From positions 240,094 through 304,093 of the forward strand of contig NZ_FNGS01000008.1 of assembly GCF_900103285.1 (NCBI RefSeq): a DNA stretch of 64,000 nucleotides. The letters run 5' to 3'. Each line of letters starts with the position of its first letter. Position 1 is the first letter of the stretch. The notes below the pieces were generated by a model. The model had not been told where the DNA came from and made no database searches. It saw nothing but the letters and a program-made list of their open reading frames with translations. This document shows, piece by piece, positions 8,569 to 17,559 of the stretch. A program made the translations under genes and the position numbers. The DNA comes from Siphonobacter aquaeclarae (GTDB lineage: Bacteria; Bacteroidota; Bacteroidia; Cytophagales; Spirosomataceae).

Positions 8569-9708
8569 ATGAGTCAGCGAATTCAAGTTTTCGACACTAC
8601 CCTGAGAGATGGCGAGCAAGTGCCTGGTTGCCAGCTCACAACGGAAGAAAAGGTGGTGGTCGCCAAGGAACTGGAAGCCTTGGGGGTTGATGTCATCGAG
8701 GCAGGTTTTCCGATTTCCAGTCCGGGTGATTTCCGTTCGGTCGTGGAAATCTGCAAGGCCGTCACCGAACCGACAATCTGCGGCCTTACGCGCGCCGTGG
8801 AAAAAGATATCGAAGTCGCTGCGGATGCGCTTAAATGGGCGAAACGCCCGCGTATTCACACGGGTATCGGGTCTTCGGATGTACACATTCAACACAAGTT
8901 CAACTCGACCCGCGAGCAGATTCTGGAACGGGCAGTGGCCGCGGTGAAGTATGCAAAGAAATTTGTCGAAGACGTCGAGTTTTTTGCAGAAGATTCGGGC
9001 CGGGCTGACCTCCAGTTCCTGGCAAAGCTGACGGAAGCTGTCATCGGCGCCGGGGCGACGGTTGTCAACCTCCCCGACACGACGGGCTACCTTCTGCCGG
9101 ATCAGATGTATGACCGGATCAGCTATCTCTTCGAAAACGTATCGAATATTCACAGGGCGACGATCTCCATGCACTGCCATAACGACCTTGGGCTGGCAAC
9201 AGCGAACACGCTGGCCGGTATACGGGCGGGGGCGCGGCAGGTGGAAGTCACCATCAACGGGATCGGAGAACGGGCCGGAAACACGTCGCTGGAAGAAGTA
9301 GCGATGGCGCTCAAGGTCCATAAGGATCTGGGCTTCGAAACCGGTATTGATTCCCGCCGTCTGTATCCGATGTCCAAACTGGTCTCGGAAATGATGCGGA
9401 TGTCTGTGCAGCCGAATAAGGCCATTGTGGGCCGGAATGCCTTCGCACACTCGTCCGGGATTCACCAGGACGGGCACCTGAAAAACGCATCCAATTACGA
9501 AATCATCACCCCGGAAGAAGTGGGCGTGCCGCAGTCGGAAATCATCCTGACGGCCCGCAGCGGTCGCGCTGCCCTGCGCCACCGCCTGCAATTGCTCGGC
9601 TTCCAGTTTGAAAAACTGGATCTCGACCGGTTGTATGACCGCTTCCTCCTCATGGCCGACGAACGGAAAATGATCCACGACCGGGACCTGATGGAGCTGG
9701 TAGGTTAA
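8569..9708 (+). CDS. leuA: 2-isopropylmalate synthase, short form lacking the allosteric domain
   Basis: A 379-residue catalytic DRE-TIM barrel that condenses acetyl-CoA with 2-oxoisovalerate, the first committed step to leucine. Visible are [16 protein letters not shown], the metal ligands in [28 protein letters not shown], and [12 protein letters not shown]. The protein ends at about the position where the C-terminal leucine-binding domain begins in 500-residue LeuA proteins, so end-product inhibition of the usual kind should be absent. Control by the upstream attenuator may compensate (inference). The gene stands 276 nt after leuB, behind its own promoter. Confidence 0.95.
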   Translation: MSQRIQVFDTTLRDGEQVPGCQLTTEEKVVVAKELEALGVDVIEAGFPISSPGDFRSVVEICKAVTEPTICGLTRAVEKDIEVAADALKWAKRPRIHTGIGSSDVHIQHKFNSTREQILERAVAAVKYAKKFVEDVEFFAEDSGRADLQFLAKLTEAVIGAGATVVNLPDTTGYLLPDQMYDRISYLFENVSNIHRATISMHCHNDLGLATANTLAGIRAGARQVEVTINGIGERAGNTSLEEVAMALKVHKDLGFETGIDSRRLYPMSKLVSEMMRMSVQPNKAIVGRNAFAHSSGIHQDGHLKNASNYEIITPEEVGVPQSEIILTARSGRAALRHRLQLLGFQFEKLDLDRLYDRFLLMADERKMIHDRDLMELVG

Positions 9709-9735
9709 CGGGTTTTGGTACTAAATTATCCAGTT

Positions 9736-9768
9736 AAAGGCGCCGGCTTGTTCGGCGCCTTCTTTTTT
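9736..9768 (+). terminator. Rho-independent terminator after leuA
   Basis: AAGGCGCC and GGCGCCTT arms around a 9-nt loop, then C and a run of six T. It ends the leucine cluster. Confidence 0.9.
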
Positions 9769-9896
9769 GCCGTTCTGTGTCTGTTTTAATGTAAATTCCG
9801 CCTGAAAATTTTTATACTTGATCCCTGATTTACAATTGTCGCTGGAGTTTAATGAGATTATCCGGGTAATAAATTAAACTATTGCGGCAAATGCAG

Positions 9897-9904
9897 TAAC
9901 TTTG
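9897..9904 (+). promoter_or_regulatory. Probable -7 promoter element of the ECF sigma gene
   Basis: TAACTTTG matches the Bacteroidota -7 consensus TAnnTTTG, 24 nt before the start codon. No good TTTG is present at the expected 19-nt spacing upstream, so the assignment is moderate. Confidence 0.45.
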
Positions 9905-9928
9905 ATTAGTTTACCCTGAAACTCTATC

Positions 9929-10543
9929 ATGAAAGAAAACGCTATGATTCAGGTAGGTGAGGAAATCCTGCTTTGGAGACGGTTCACCGGGGGAGACCGC
10001 ATAGCGTTTCAGGAGATTATCGTCACCCATTACCGCATTCTTCACAATTACGGCACGCGCTTCTGTCGCGACAGCGATTTCATTGAAGATGTTATCCAGG
10101 ATTTGTTTGTCTATCTCTGGGAGCGTAAACAGGACCTGACCGATACACCCCCTTCTCTCCGCAATTACCTGCTCAAGGCTTTCCGCAACCGGATTGTCTT
10201 TGAACTCAAGCAGCATCAGCGCTATACAGATCTTTCCGAAAGCGAGGAAGAGTCTACCTTCGAACCCAGTATTCAGGAGACGTTGCTCCGGAACGAGTCA
10301 GAAGGCGAAATCGCCAGCCAGCTTTCGCTGATGCTGGCCCAACTTCCTGAACGTCAGCGGGAAGCCTTGTATCTCAAGTACTACGAAGACTGTGATATTC
10401 AGCAGATTTCGGAGATCATGGGCATTACCCGCCAATCCGTTTCCAACCACCTTCAAAAGGCGATGACATACCTGCGCATGCATTGGCAGAAGTCGGTCGT
10501 TTCGCCGCTATACCTGTTTATTCTTTCTGCTTTTTTGGGGTAA
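9929..10543 (+). CDS. ECF RNA polymerase sigma factor, FecI-like
   Basis: 204 residues. Sigma-70 region 2 is seen at about 20-90 (YRILHNYGTRFCRDSDFIED, VIQDLFVYLWERKQDL) and region 4 at about 135-190 (LPERQREALYLKYYEDCDIQ, then IMGITRQSVSNHLQKAM). It lies 181 nt before a FecR gene and the SusC/SusD pair, the usual arrangement of Bacteroidota sigma/anti-sigma-controlled uptake systems. It would direct polymerase to the downstream operon when released. Its target promoter sequence is not known to me. Confidence 0.93.
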   Translation: MKENAMIQVGEEILLWRRFTGGDRIAFQEIIVTHYRILHNYGTRFCRDSDFIEDVIQDLFVYLWERKQDLTDTPPSLRNYLLKAFRNRIVFELKQHQRYTDLSESEEESTFEPSIQETLLRNESEGEIASQLSLMLAQLPERQREALYLKYYEDCDIQQISEIMGITRQSVSNHLQKAMTYLRMHWQKSVVSPLYLFILSAFLG

Positions 10544-10724
10544 TATCCTGAGGAATAGGAATATAAATGCTTCCTGAATGTGTCGGCATAACACATAGAT
10601 GTTGCAAAGACACCGGGTGGAAGCAATGGGTTTAAAAAAAAATTGAAAAACTACTATTTCTGAAGGGTATGACGGGCTGCCCTTTTCCTAATCAGAGTGG
10701 AATAGGTGCCTATTTGATTATTCC

Positions 10725-11834
10725 ATGCAGAGCTATAACCATTTTAAGGTCGAAGATTTTCTGAACGACCCTTCTTTCCGGAGATGGGTATTGGGCCGTT
10801 CGTCGGAAGAGGAGTCTGCCGACTGGGAAACGTATGTGTACAGTCGCCCTCCTTCTCTGAAAGCGCTGGAGCGCGCCAGAGGCGTTCTGGCCGGCATGGC
10901 TCCGGCTACCGTACTCACAGACGAGTACGTACTGGAAAAATCGGAGCAAATACTTGCGTATACCGTACCCCGACGACGCCTTGCGTTCTCCCGGGGGCTG
11001 GCTGCGTCCGTCAGCGGCTTTCTGCTGATCGCCGGGCTTGCCTGGTGGGGATTTGGCCGGACGTACCTGACGGCGCCCGGGCCGCCCGCGCCCGCAGTTT
11101 CGTACCAGGCGCTGAAAAAGGAGGTTGGAAAAGAATTGAAAGAGGTAGTCAATGCCTCCGAAAAACCCCGGGTAGTCCTCCTGCCGGACGGCAGTTCAGT
11201 CCTGCTTCAGGCCAACAGTCGGATCAGTTTTCCGACCCGGTTTGAAAAGGAAAAACGGGAAGTATTCCTGAGCGGCGAGGGTTTCTTTGAAGTGAAGAAA
11301 GACCGGAGCCAGCCATTTTATGTGTATGCAAACGAGGTAGTGGCCCGGGTACTGGGGACCAGCTTTACCGTACGGGCATTTGACCACGATACCCAGGTTC
11401 AGGTATTGGTCAAAACCGGCTCGGTTTCGGTGTATCAGCGCGAGGAAACGGTGGAACAGGAAACGGTGGAGCCGTCGGCAACGACACCCATGCTGGTTCT
11501 TTCCCCGAGTCAGAAAGCAGTGTTTCAGCGGCAGGATTTCAAACTGACCCTGTCGGAAGTAAAGGCGCCGGAATTACAACCGATTGAACAGGAGACATTT
11601 ATCTACCTGCGGACTCCGATCAGCGCGGTATTCCGGGCAATGGAAAAGACCTATGGCGTACGGATTGAATTCGACGCCGACGTGACAAAAAACTGTACCC
11701 TTACGGCTACGCTGGGGGATAAACCCCTGACCGACAAGCTGGACATGATCTGCGCAGCGATCGAGTCCAGTTATGTGTATGAAAACGGGTCGGTCATGAT
11801 CAAAAGTAAGGGCTGCCAACATCTCAACCCCTAA
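10725..11834 (+). CDS. FecR-family anti-sigma factor
   Basis: 369 residues. A cytoplasmic N-terminal part of about 90 residues (sigma-binding side) is followed by one membrane segment (about 88-108, LAASVSGFLLIAGLAWWGFG). The periplasmic FecR domain (about 145-240) contains RVVLLPDGSSVLLQANSRIS and GEGFFEVKKD. A C-terminal DUF4974-like domain (about 290-365) resembles a secretin/STN fold and could meet the STN domain of the adjacent SusC protein. It is the membrane link that passes the outer-membrane signal to the ECF factor encoded just upstream. Confidence 0.93.
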   Translation: MQSYNHFKVEDFLNDPSFRRWVLGRSSEEESADWETYVYSRPPSLKALERARGVLAGMAPATVLTDEYVLEKSEQILAYTVPRRRLAFSRGLAASVSGFLLIAGLAWWGFGRTYLTAPGPPAPAVSYQALKKEVGKELKEVVNASEKPRVVLLPDGSSVLLQANSRISFPTRFEKEKREVFLSGEGFFEVKKDRSQPFYVYANEVVARVLGTSFTVRAFDHDTQVQVLVKTGSVSVYQREETVEQETVEPSATTPMLVLSPSQKAVFQRQDFKLTLSEVKAPELQPIEQETFIYLRTPISAVFRAMEKTYGVRIEFDADVTKNCTLTATLGDKPLTDKLDMICAAIESSYVYENGSVMIKSKGCQHLNP

Positions 11835-12028
11835 GTCGAATCTTTGTCTCTTTTTCTTATTCGTGCCTATGTAGCAAACGACTAACCCTTATCCCATGAA
11901 AAAGCCCCCGATGGTACCAGCATCGGAGGCGAGAAAATCCCCCCTTTTACAGTTGCTTGATCTCATCCCGACAACGAGGATGACAGGGGTTCTTTTGTCA
12001 ATTGGTTTATTAAAAACCTTTCAAATCT

Positions 12029-15000
12029 ATGCAAAAATTTGTCTACTCAAACAAACTGCTGTACGACGTTATGAAAGTCAGTCTTGTGCAGTTTTTCATG
12101 GCAGTGGTGTTTGTTGGAGTGAGTCATGCCCACGAGAGTTCGGGGCAGGACTTTCTGGCACACCGAGTGACCATTGCCGTTAAAAATCAGGACTTAGAGA
12201 GTGTATTAGACAGAATTTCGAAGATCGCCAACGTTCGGTTTCTTTACAGCCATGAGATGGTTTCGGCCGAGCGTAAGGTTAGCCTGCGTTTGAAGAATAC
12301 GACGGTAGGAACCGCCCTCGAAGAGCTGCTTCATCCGCTTAACCTGACCTATCAGGTAATCGGCGAGCAGATCATCCTGAAACGCCTGTCCGCAAAGAAT
12401 GTCAATACATCCTCGATGCCGGCGGAAGCTTCGTCAGACGAAGCGGCCACGACCTCGTTCAATGTCGCACCTGCCGATGTTTCGGTGACAGGTACGGTAA
12501 CGGACGAAGAAGGTAACGCATTGACCGGTGTGAGCGTACTCGTCCAGGGAACTTCTCAGGGAACGACGACAGACGCCTCCGGGAAATACAAGATTTCCGT
12601 GCCCAACGGAAACTCCGTGCTGGTCTTCAGCTACGTTGGTTTCCTCAAGCAGGAAATTACGGTAGGAACGCGTACCACGATCGACGTGAAGCTTCAGAAC
12701 GACATCAAAGCGCTGTCTGAAGTAGTCGTTGTGGGTTACGGCGAGCAAAAGAAGGAAACGGTAACGGGTTCTGTCGTGAGCGTGAAAGGCTCCGACCTGG
12801 TAAAATCACCGTCCGTCAACCTCTCCAACTCACTGGCCGGCCGTATGCCGGGGGTTATCGCTACCCAGGGCGGCGGCGAGCCGGGTTACGATGGTTCAAC
12901 CATCCGTATCCGTGGCGTCAATACGCTGGGTAACACCGGAGCGCTCGTCGTAATCGACGGTATTCCGGCACGGAACGGTGGTTTTGACCGCCTGAACCCG
13001 GCCGATATCGAAAGCGTATCCGTTCTGAAAGATGCTGCGGCCTCTATCTACGGGTCACGCGCAGCAAACGGCGTTATCCTCATCACGACCAAGCGCGGCA
13101 AAACGGGTAAGCCCGAGCTGTCGTACTCGTTTAACCAGGGGTTTGCGCAACCGACGGTTGTTCCGAAGCTGGCCAATGCTACCCAGTACGCTGAAATGCG
13201 GAACGAGCTGGAAGTATTCAACCTGCCGACGGCAGAATGGAAAGGTGCTACCGATGCATTCAAGTCGACCGGTTCTTACACCCGTCCTGACGGAAGCGTA
13301 AAGGCTGCTCCGTTTGGTCCGACCGATTTCCAGAAGTTTGCAGATGGTTCCGATCCCTGGTTCCACCCCAACACCGATTGGTATAAATCTGCACTGAAGA
13401 CCTGGTCTCCGCAGGTTCGCCACACGCTGCAACTGTCCGGCGGCAACGAAAACGTCAAGTACATGACCTCACTGGGCTACCAGAATCAGGATGCGTACTA
13501 CAAGAACGCCGCTACCGGTTACAAGCAGTATGATCTTCGTATCAACGTAGATGCGAAAGTCAACGAATATGTCAACGTGAAAGTCGGCGCCCTGGCCCGC
13601 GAAGAATTCCGTTTCTTCCCGACCCAAAGCGCAGGCGCGATCTTCCGGATGCTGATGCGCGGTCTGCCGACGTCTCCGGCTTATTGGCCCAACGGCAAGC
13701 CCGGTCCGGATATCGAAAACGGTCAGAACCCGGTTGTCATCACGACCAACCAGACGGGTTACAACCGCGATTACCGCGATTACCTCCAGACCAACGGTTC
13801 TGTTGAAATCAAGATCCCCGGTGTGAAAGGCCTGAAACTGACGGGTACCGCTGCTGTCGATAAGTACATCCAGCGCACGAAGCAGTGGCAGACGCCCTGG
13901 TTCCTCTACACCTGGCAGGGCAAGTACGAAGCCGACGGCAAGACGCCGCTGCTCGTAAAAGGTCAGCGTGGTCCGGCCGAGCCGAACCTGAACCAGTATG
14001 ACGAAAGCAAACTCAACATTCTCCTCGGTAGCTTGCTGTCGTACGACCGTACCTTCAAGGATCACACGGTAACGTTCCTGGCGGGTATCAACAAGGAAAC
14101 GGTGAAGGACGATTATTTCAGCGCCTACCGCCGCTTCTTCATCTCGTCAGCGATTGACCAGATGTTTGCCGGTGGAGACGCCCAGAAAGACAACGGCGGC
14201 GGCGCTTACAACCAGGGCCGTCTGAGCTACTTCGGTCGTATGGCGTACAACTACAAGGAGAAGTACCTCGCCGAGTTCCTCTGGCGGTATGACGGTTCGT
14301 ACAACTTCCCGGCCAACAAGCGTTTCGGCTTCTTCCCGGGTATCATGGCCGGCTGGGTTATTTCGGAAGAAAACTTCTTCAAGAACGGAGTACCCGCGAT
14401 CAACTACCTGAAGCTGCGCGGTTCTTACGGACAGATGGGTAACGACCAGATCTTCTACAACGGATCACTCCAGGAGTATCAGTACCTGTCGACGTTCGGC
14501 TTCAACACGTACATCATCAACGGCCAGCCGGTGAAAACGCTTCGTGAAAGCCGCGTACCGAACACGAACATCACCTGGGAAGTGGCGAATAACCTCGACG
14601 TAGGTCTCGAAGGACAACTGCTCAATGGCAAGCTGAACTTCGAATTCGACTACTTCAACAACAAGCGGACGAACATCCTGTGGCCGCAAAATGCTTCTGT
14701 TCCGCAAACGACGGGTATGACCCTGCCGGCTGTGAACATCGGTATTCTCCGCAACCAGGGTTTTGAATTCAAGGTAGGATATGCCGGCAATGCAGGCGAC
14801 TTCAAGTACAACGTCAGCGTAAACGGCGGTTATGCCAAGAACAAGATCGTTTTCTGGGATGAAGCTCCGGGTGCTCCTTCTTATCAACGTACTACCGGCA
14901 AGCAATACGGCGCCTACCTGTTCTACCAGTATGACGGCGTATTCAAGGATCAGGCTGACATCGACGCCAACAAGCTCGATTACACCGCGATCACCAAAAC

Positions 15001-15556
15001 GCTCCGCCCCGGTGACATGAAGTACAAGGATTACAACGGCGACGGTAAAATCACGCCGGACGATCAGTTCCGCGGTGACAAAACCAGCACGCCGACGCTC
15101 CAGGGCGGTATCAACGGCTCCTTGCAGTACAAGGGCTTTGACATGACCATCCTGTTCCAGTACGCAACGGGCGCTCAGTCATACGTGAGCACGGGTGAAT
15201 CCGGAAGTATCGGTAACTACCTCCTCGACGTGTACAAGCACCGCTGGACGGTAAACAACCCGAGCTCGGTTGATCCGCGTATCGCCGACCGCAGCAACCA
15301 GTACTACTCAAACGGTAATACCTACTGGCTGCGCAGCACGGACTACATCCGTCTCAAAAACCTGGAAGTAGGTTACACCATTCCGCAGACCCTGACGAGA
15401 AAAGTAGGCGTCAACAGCCTCCGTGTCTACGTGAACGGTCTGAACCTGCTGACTTTCGATAAACTGAAAGTGTACGATCCTGAATCAAGCAGCACCACGG
15501 GCCAGTACTACCCGCAGTCGCGCATCATCAACACCGGTTTATCGCTCACCTTCTAA
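12029..15556 (+). CDS. SusC/RagA-type TonB-linked outer-membrane transporter with STN domain
   Basis: 1175 residues. After the signal region come an STN (secretin/TonB N-terminal) domain at about 48-115, a carboxypeptidase-like regulatory domain at about 155-230 (GTVTDEEGNALTGVSVLVQG), a plug domain from about 235 (SEVVVVGYGEQKKETVTGSV, with PGVIATQGGGEPGYDGSTIR), and a long 22-strand barrel ending in GLSLTF. The STN domain marks a signalling transporter that works with the FecR protein encoded before it. The start at ATG 12029 gives MQKFVYSNKLLYDVMK, typical for this subfamily. Its mate SusD follows at once. The imported ligand cannot be read from sequence. Confidence 0.95.
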   Translation: MQKFVYSNKLLYDVMKVSLVQFFMAVVFVGVSHAHESSGQDFLAHRVTIAVKNQDLESVLDRISKIANVRFLYSHEMVSAERKVSLRLKNTTVGTALEELLHPLNLTYQVIGEQIILKRLSAKNVNTSSMPAEASSDEAATTSFNVAPADVSVTGTVTDEEGNALTGVSVLVQGTSQGTTTDASGKYKISVPNGNSVLVFSYVGFLKQEITVGTRTTIDVKLQNDIKALSEVVVVGYGEQKKETVTGSVVSVKGSDLVKSPSVNLSNSLAGRMPGVIATQGGGEPGYDGSTIRIRGVNTLGNTGALVVIDGIPARNGGFDRLNPADIESVSVLKDAAASIYGSRAANGVILITTKRGKTGKPELSYSFNQGFAQPTVVPKLANATQYAEMRNELEVFNLPTAEWKGATDAFKSTGSYTRPDGSVKAAPFGPTDFQKFADGSDPWFHPNTDWYKSALKTWSPQVRHTLQLSGGNENVKYMTSLGYQNQDAYYKNAATGYKQYDLRINVDAKVNEYVNVKVGALAREEFRFFPTQSAGAIFRMLMRGLPTSPAYWPNGKPGPDIENGQNPVVITTNQTGYNRDYRDYLQTNGSVEIKIPGVKGLKLTGTAAVDKYIQRTKQWQTPWFLYTWQGKYEADGKTPLLVKGQRGPAEPNLNQYDESKLNILLGSLLSYDRTFKDHTVTFLAGINKETVKDDYFSAYRRFFISSAIDQMFAGGDAQKDNGGGAYNQGRLSYFGRMAYNYKEKYLAEFLWRYDGSYNFPANKRFGFFPGIMAGWVISEENFFKNGVPAINYLKLRGSYGQMGNDQIFYNGSLQEYQYLSTFGFNTYIINGQPVKTLRESRVPNTNITWEVANNLDVGLEGQLLNGKLNFEFDYFNNKRTNILWPQNASVPQTTGMTLPAVNIGILRNQGFEFKVGYAGNAGDFKYNVSVNGGYAKNKIVFWDEAPGAPSYQRTTGKQYGAYLFYQYDGVFKDQADIDANKLDYTAITKTLRPGDMKYKDYNGDGKITPDDQFRGDKTSTPTLQGGINGSLQYKGFDMTILFQYATGAQSYVSTGESGSIGNYLLDVYKHRWTVNNPSSVDPRIADRSNQYYSNGNTYWLRSTDYIRLKNLEVGYTIPQTLTRKVGVNSLRVYVNGLNLLTFDKLKVYDPESSSTTGQYYPQSRIINTGLSLTF

Positions 15557-15571
15557 TTGGTGCTTCTACTC

Positions 15572-17428
15572 ATGAAAAAACTGTATAAGAAAATTGGATT
15601 GATCGTATGCCTTGCGTTGGTGAGCCAGGCATGCAGCACGGACTTCATGAATATCAAGCCCCTGGGTGAAGTATCACAGGAAGACGTGTGGTCGGACGCC
15701 GGTCTGGCCGAAGCATTCGTAACCGAAATCTACAACGGCTTTCAGAACGGCGGGTTCGACGAGCAGATGAACGCTTCTCTTACCGATGAAGCGCTCTTTA
15801 CGCACCCCGGCCGCGGGATCAACACCATCACGGAGTCCCGGTCAAACCCCGCCGATATCGGTTGGGTAAACGGTTCCTGGAGCTGGCAGAACATGTACCT
15901 GCGCATCCGCGCCTGTAACCTCGCTATCCAGAACCTGGCCAGTCCGAAGTTCGACAACGCCGCTATGGTAGAGCGTCTCCTCGGCGAAGCCAAGTTCCTG
16001 CGGGCCTTCTACTACCACCAGCTGATGCGTTTCTACGGTGGAGTACCCCTGATGGACAAGGTCTCTACGCTGGGTGAAGCGGACTATACCGTTCCCCGGA
16101 ACACGTACGAAGAAGGCGTCAACTTCATCGTCAAGGATCTCGACGATGCGGCAAAAGCCCTCGACGGCAAATCACTTGCTCAGGGCCGCGCTACGAAAGG
16201 CGCCGCGCTCGCGCTGAAGTCACGCGTGCTGCTTTACGCCGCGAGTGACCTGCACGATGTACCGACTGCGAAGCAGACTTCATCGGTTATCGCCGGCTAC
16301 TCCAACCCCGAATTCCTCGGGTATGTGAGTGGCGACCGCAAAGCACGCTGGCAAAAGGCCAAGGAAGCGGCGAAGGCTGTTCTGGATCTTTCCGGATATG
16401 GCTACAGCCTCAACCTGACGGCTCCCGTTACGGCGGCAGCCGGTACCCAGAACTACATCAATGTAGCAACTGCGAAGAACGGCGGCGAAGCCGAACTCAT
16501 CCTCGGCCGTTATTTCTCGGCTGTGAAAGATGAAAACGGTCAGCACATCGGTCTCTACAACGGCCCGAACGGATACCACAACTGGGCAGGTAACTCGCCG
16601 ATCCAGAACCTGGTAGACGACTATGAAATGATGGACGGTACGAAGTTCAGCTGGTCGAACCCGGCTCATGCTGCAGCTCCGTATACCAACCGTGACCCCC
16701 GTTTCAAAGGCACGATTCTGCATGACGGCGCTGATTGGAAGCCCCGGCCCTCTGACGCGGCCGGAAAGGATCCCTACAACCAGATCCAGACCGGTCAGTA
16801 CCAGATCAACGACGCGACCGGCAAAGTCGTCAACGCGTTTGGTCTCGACACCCGTCAGAGCTCCATCGAAGACTGGAACGGTACCCGCTCCGGTTACTAC
16901 ATGCGTAAGTTCATTGATCCGAACCCGGCAATTATCGATCAGAACGGTCAGCAGCAGATTCCCTGGCCGCTGTTCCGATACACCGAGGCTGTCCTGAACT
17001 ACGCCGAAGCCTGTATCGAACTGGGTGAAGAAGCAGAAGCTACGCTCTGGCTGAACAAGGTCCGTTTCCGGGCAGGTATGCCGGCCATTACCGACAAGGG
17101 AACGGCCCTCCGTGACCGCTACCGCAACGAACGCCGTGTCGAAATGGCGTACGAAGAGCAGCGTTTCCACGATGCCCGCCGCTGGATGATCGCGCCGACG
17201 ACCATCGGCAAGCAAGCCAGAATTATACAGATCAACGGTACGCTGAAAGCCGGCAAAAACGTGACACTGTATAAATACGACCCGACCAGCTACGATTACG
17301 CGTACAAGGTCACCGACATTGATCCGGGTATCGAAAACCGGAACTGGTCCGACAAGATGTACTTCATCCCCATTCACCGGGATGAAATGAACCGGAACAA
17401 GAAGCTCGTTCAGAACCCCGGTTATTAA
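15572..17428 (+). CDS. SusD/RagB nutrient-binding outer-membrane lipoprotein
   Basis: 618 residues from ATG 15572 (MKKLYKKIGLIV), 15 nt after the SusC stop. A lipobox LVSQAC puts the mature N-terminus at the Cys. The N-terminal SusD-like domain (about 25-220, with TPR-type helices such as FLRAFYYHQLMRFYGGVPLM) and the C-terminal RagB/SusD domain (about 300-615, with YRNERRVEMAYEEQRFHDAR) are both present. It forms the lid over the SusC barrel and captures substrate at the cell surface. An upstream in-frame TTG would add a few residues but spoils the signal peptide. Confidence 0.95.
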   Translation: MKKLYKKIGLIVCLALVSQACSTDFMNIKPLGEVSQEDVWSDAGLAEAFVTEIYNGFQNGGFDEQMNASLTDEALFTHPGRGINTITESRSNPADIGWVNGSWSWQNMYLRIRACNLAIQNLASPKFDNAAMVERLLGEAKFLRAFYYHQLMRFYGGVPLMDKVSTLGEADYTVPRNTYEEGVNFIVKDLDDAAKALDGKSLAQGRATKGAALALKSRVLLYAASDLHDVPTAKQTSSVIAGYSNPEFLGYVSGDRKARWQKAKEAAKAVLDLSGYGYSLNLTAPVTAAAGTQNYINVATAKNGGEAELILGRYFSAVKDENGQHIGLYNGPNGYHNWAGNSPIQNLVDDYEMMDGTKFSWSNPAHAAAPYTNRDPRFKGTILHDGADWKPRPSDAAGKDPYNQIQTGQYQINDATGKVVNAFGLDTRQSSIEDWNGTRSGYYMRKFIDPNPAIIDQNGQQQIPWPLFRYTEAVLNYAEACIELGEEAEATLWLNKVRFRAGMPAITDKGTALRDRYRNERRVEMAYEEQRFHDARRWMIAPTTIGKQARIIQINGTLKAGKNVTLYKYDPTSYDYAYKVTDIDPGIENRNWSDKMYFIPIHRDEMNRNKKLVQNPGY

Positions 17429-17438
17429 TGGATTACCC

Positions 17439-17500
17439 TTCAGTACGTGGTGTCCGTTCCGGTATTGCCGGGACGGGCATCCCGTACTGAATCTTTTTTA
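17439..17500 (+). terminator. Terminator after the SusCD pair
   Basis: A long stem-loop: outer arms 17439-17447 with 17483-17491 (9 bp), an inner CCGTTCCGG-type stem, then CTTTTTTA. It separates susCD from the following lipoprotein genes, so those may need readthrough or a separate start. Confidence 0.75.
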
Positions 17501-17559
17501 GTGCTGCTTATCCTGCTTAACCTCCCTTCATTGTTCTCACCCCTCCCTTAACTTTTGAA

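Noticed and set aside
9929-11834. Iron-citrate (Fec) uptake system
   Set aside because: Sigma and FecR are of that type, but the transporter is a SusC with a SusD partner, pointing to glycan or other large ligands.
11896-12183. 95-codon reading frame overlapping the SusC start
   Set aside because: It is in another frame than SusC, has no family features, and its second half is the shadow of the SusC signal region.
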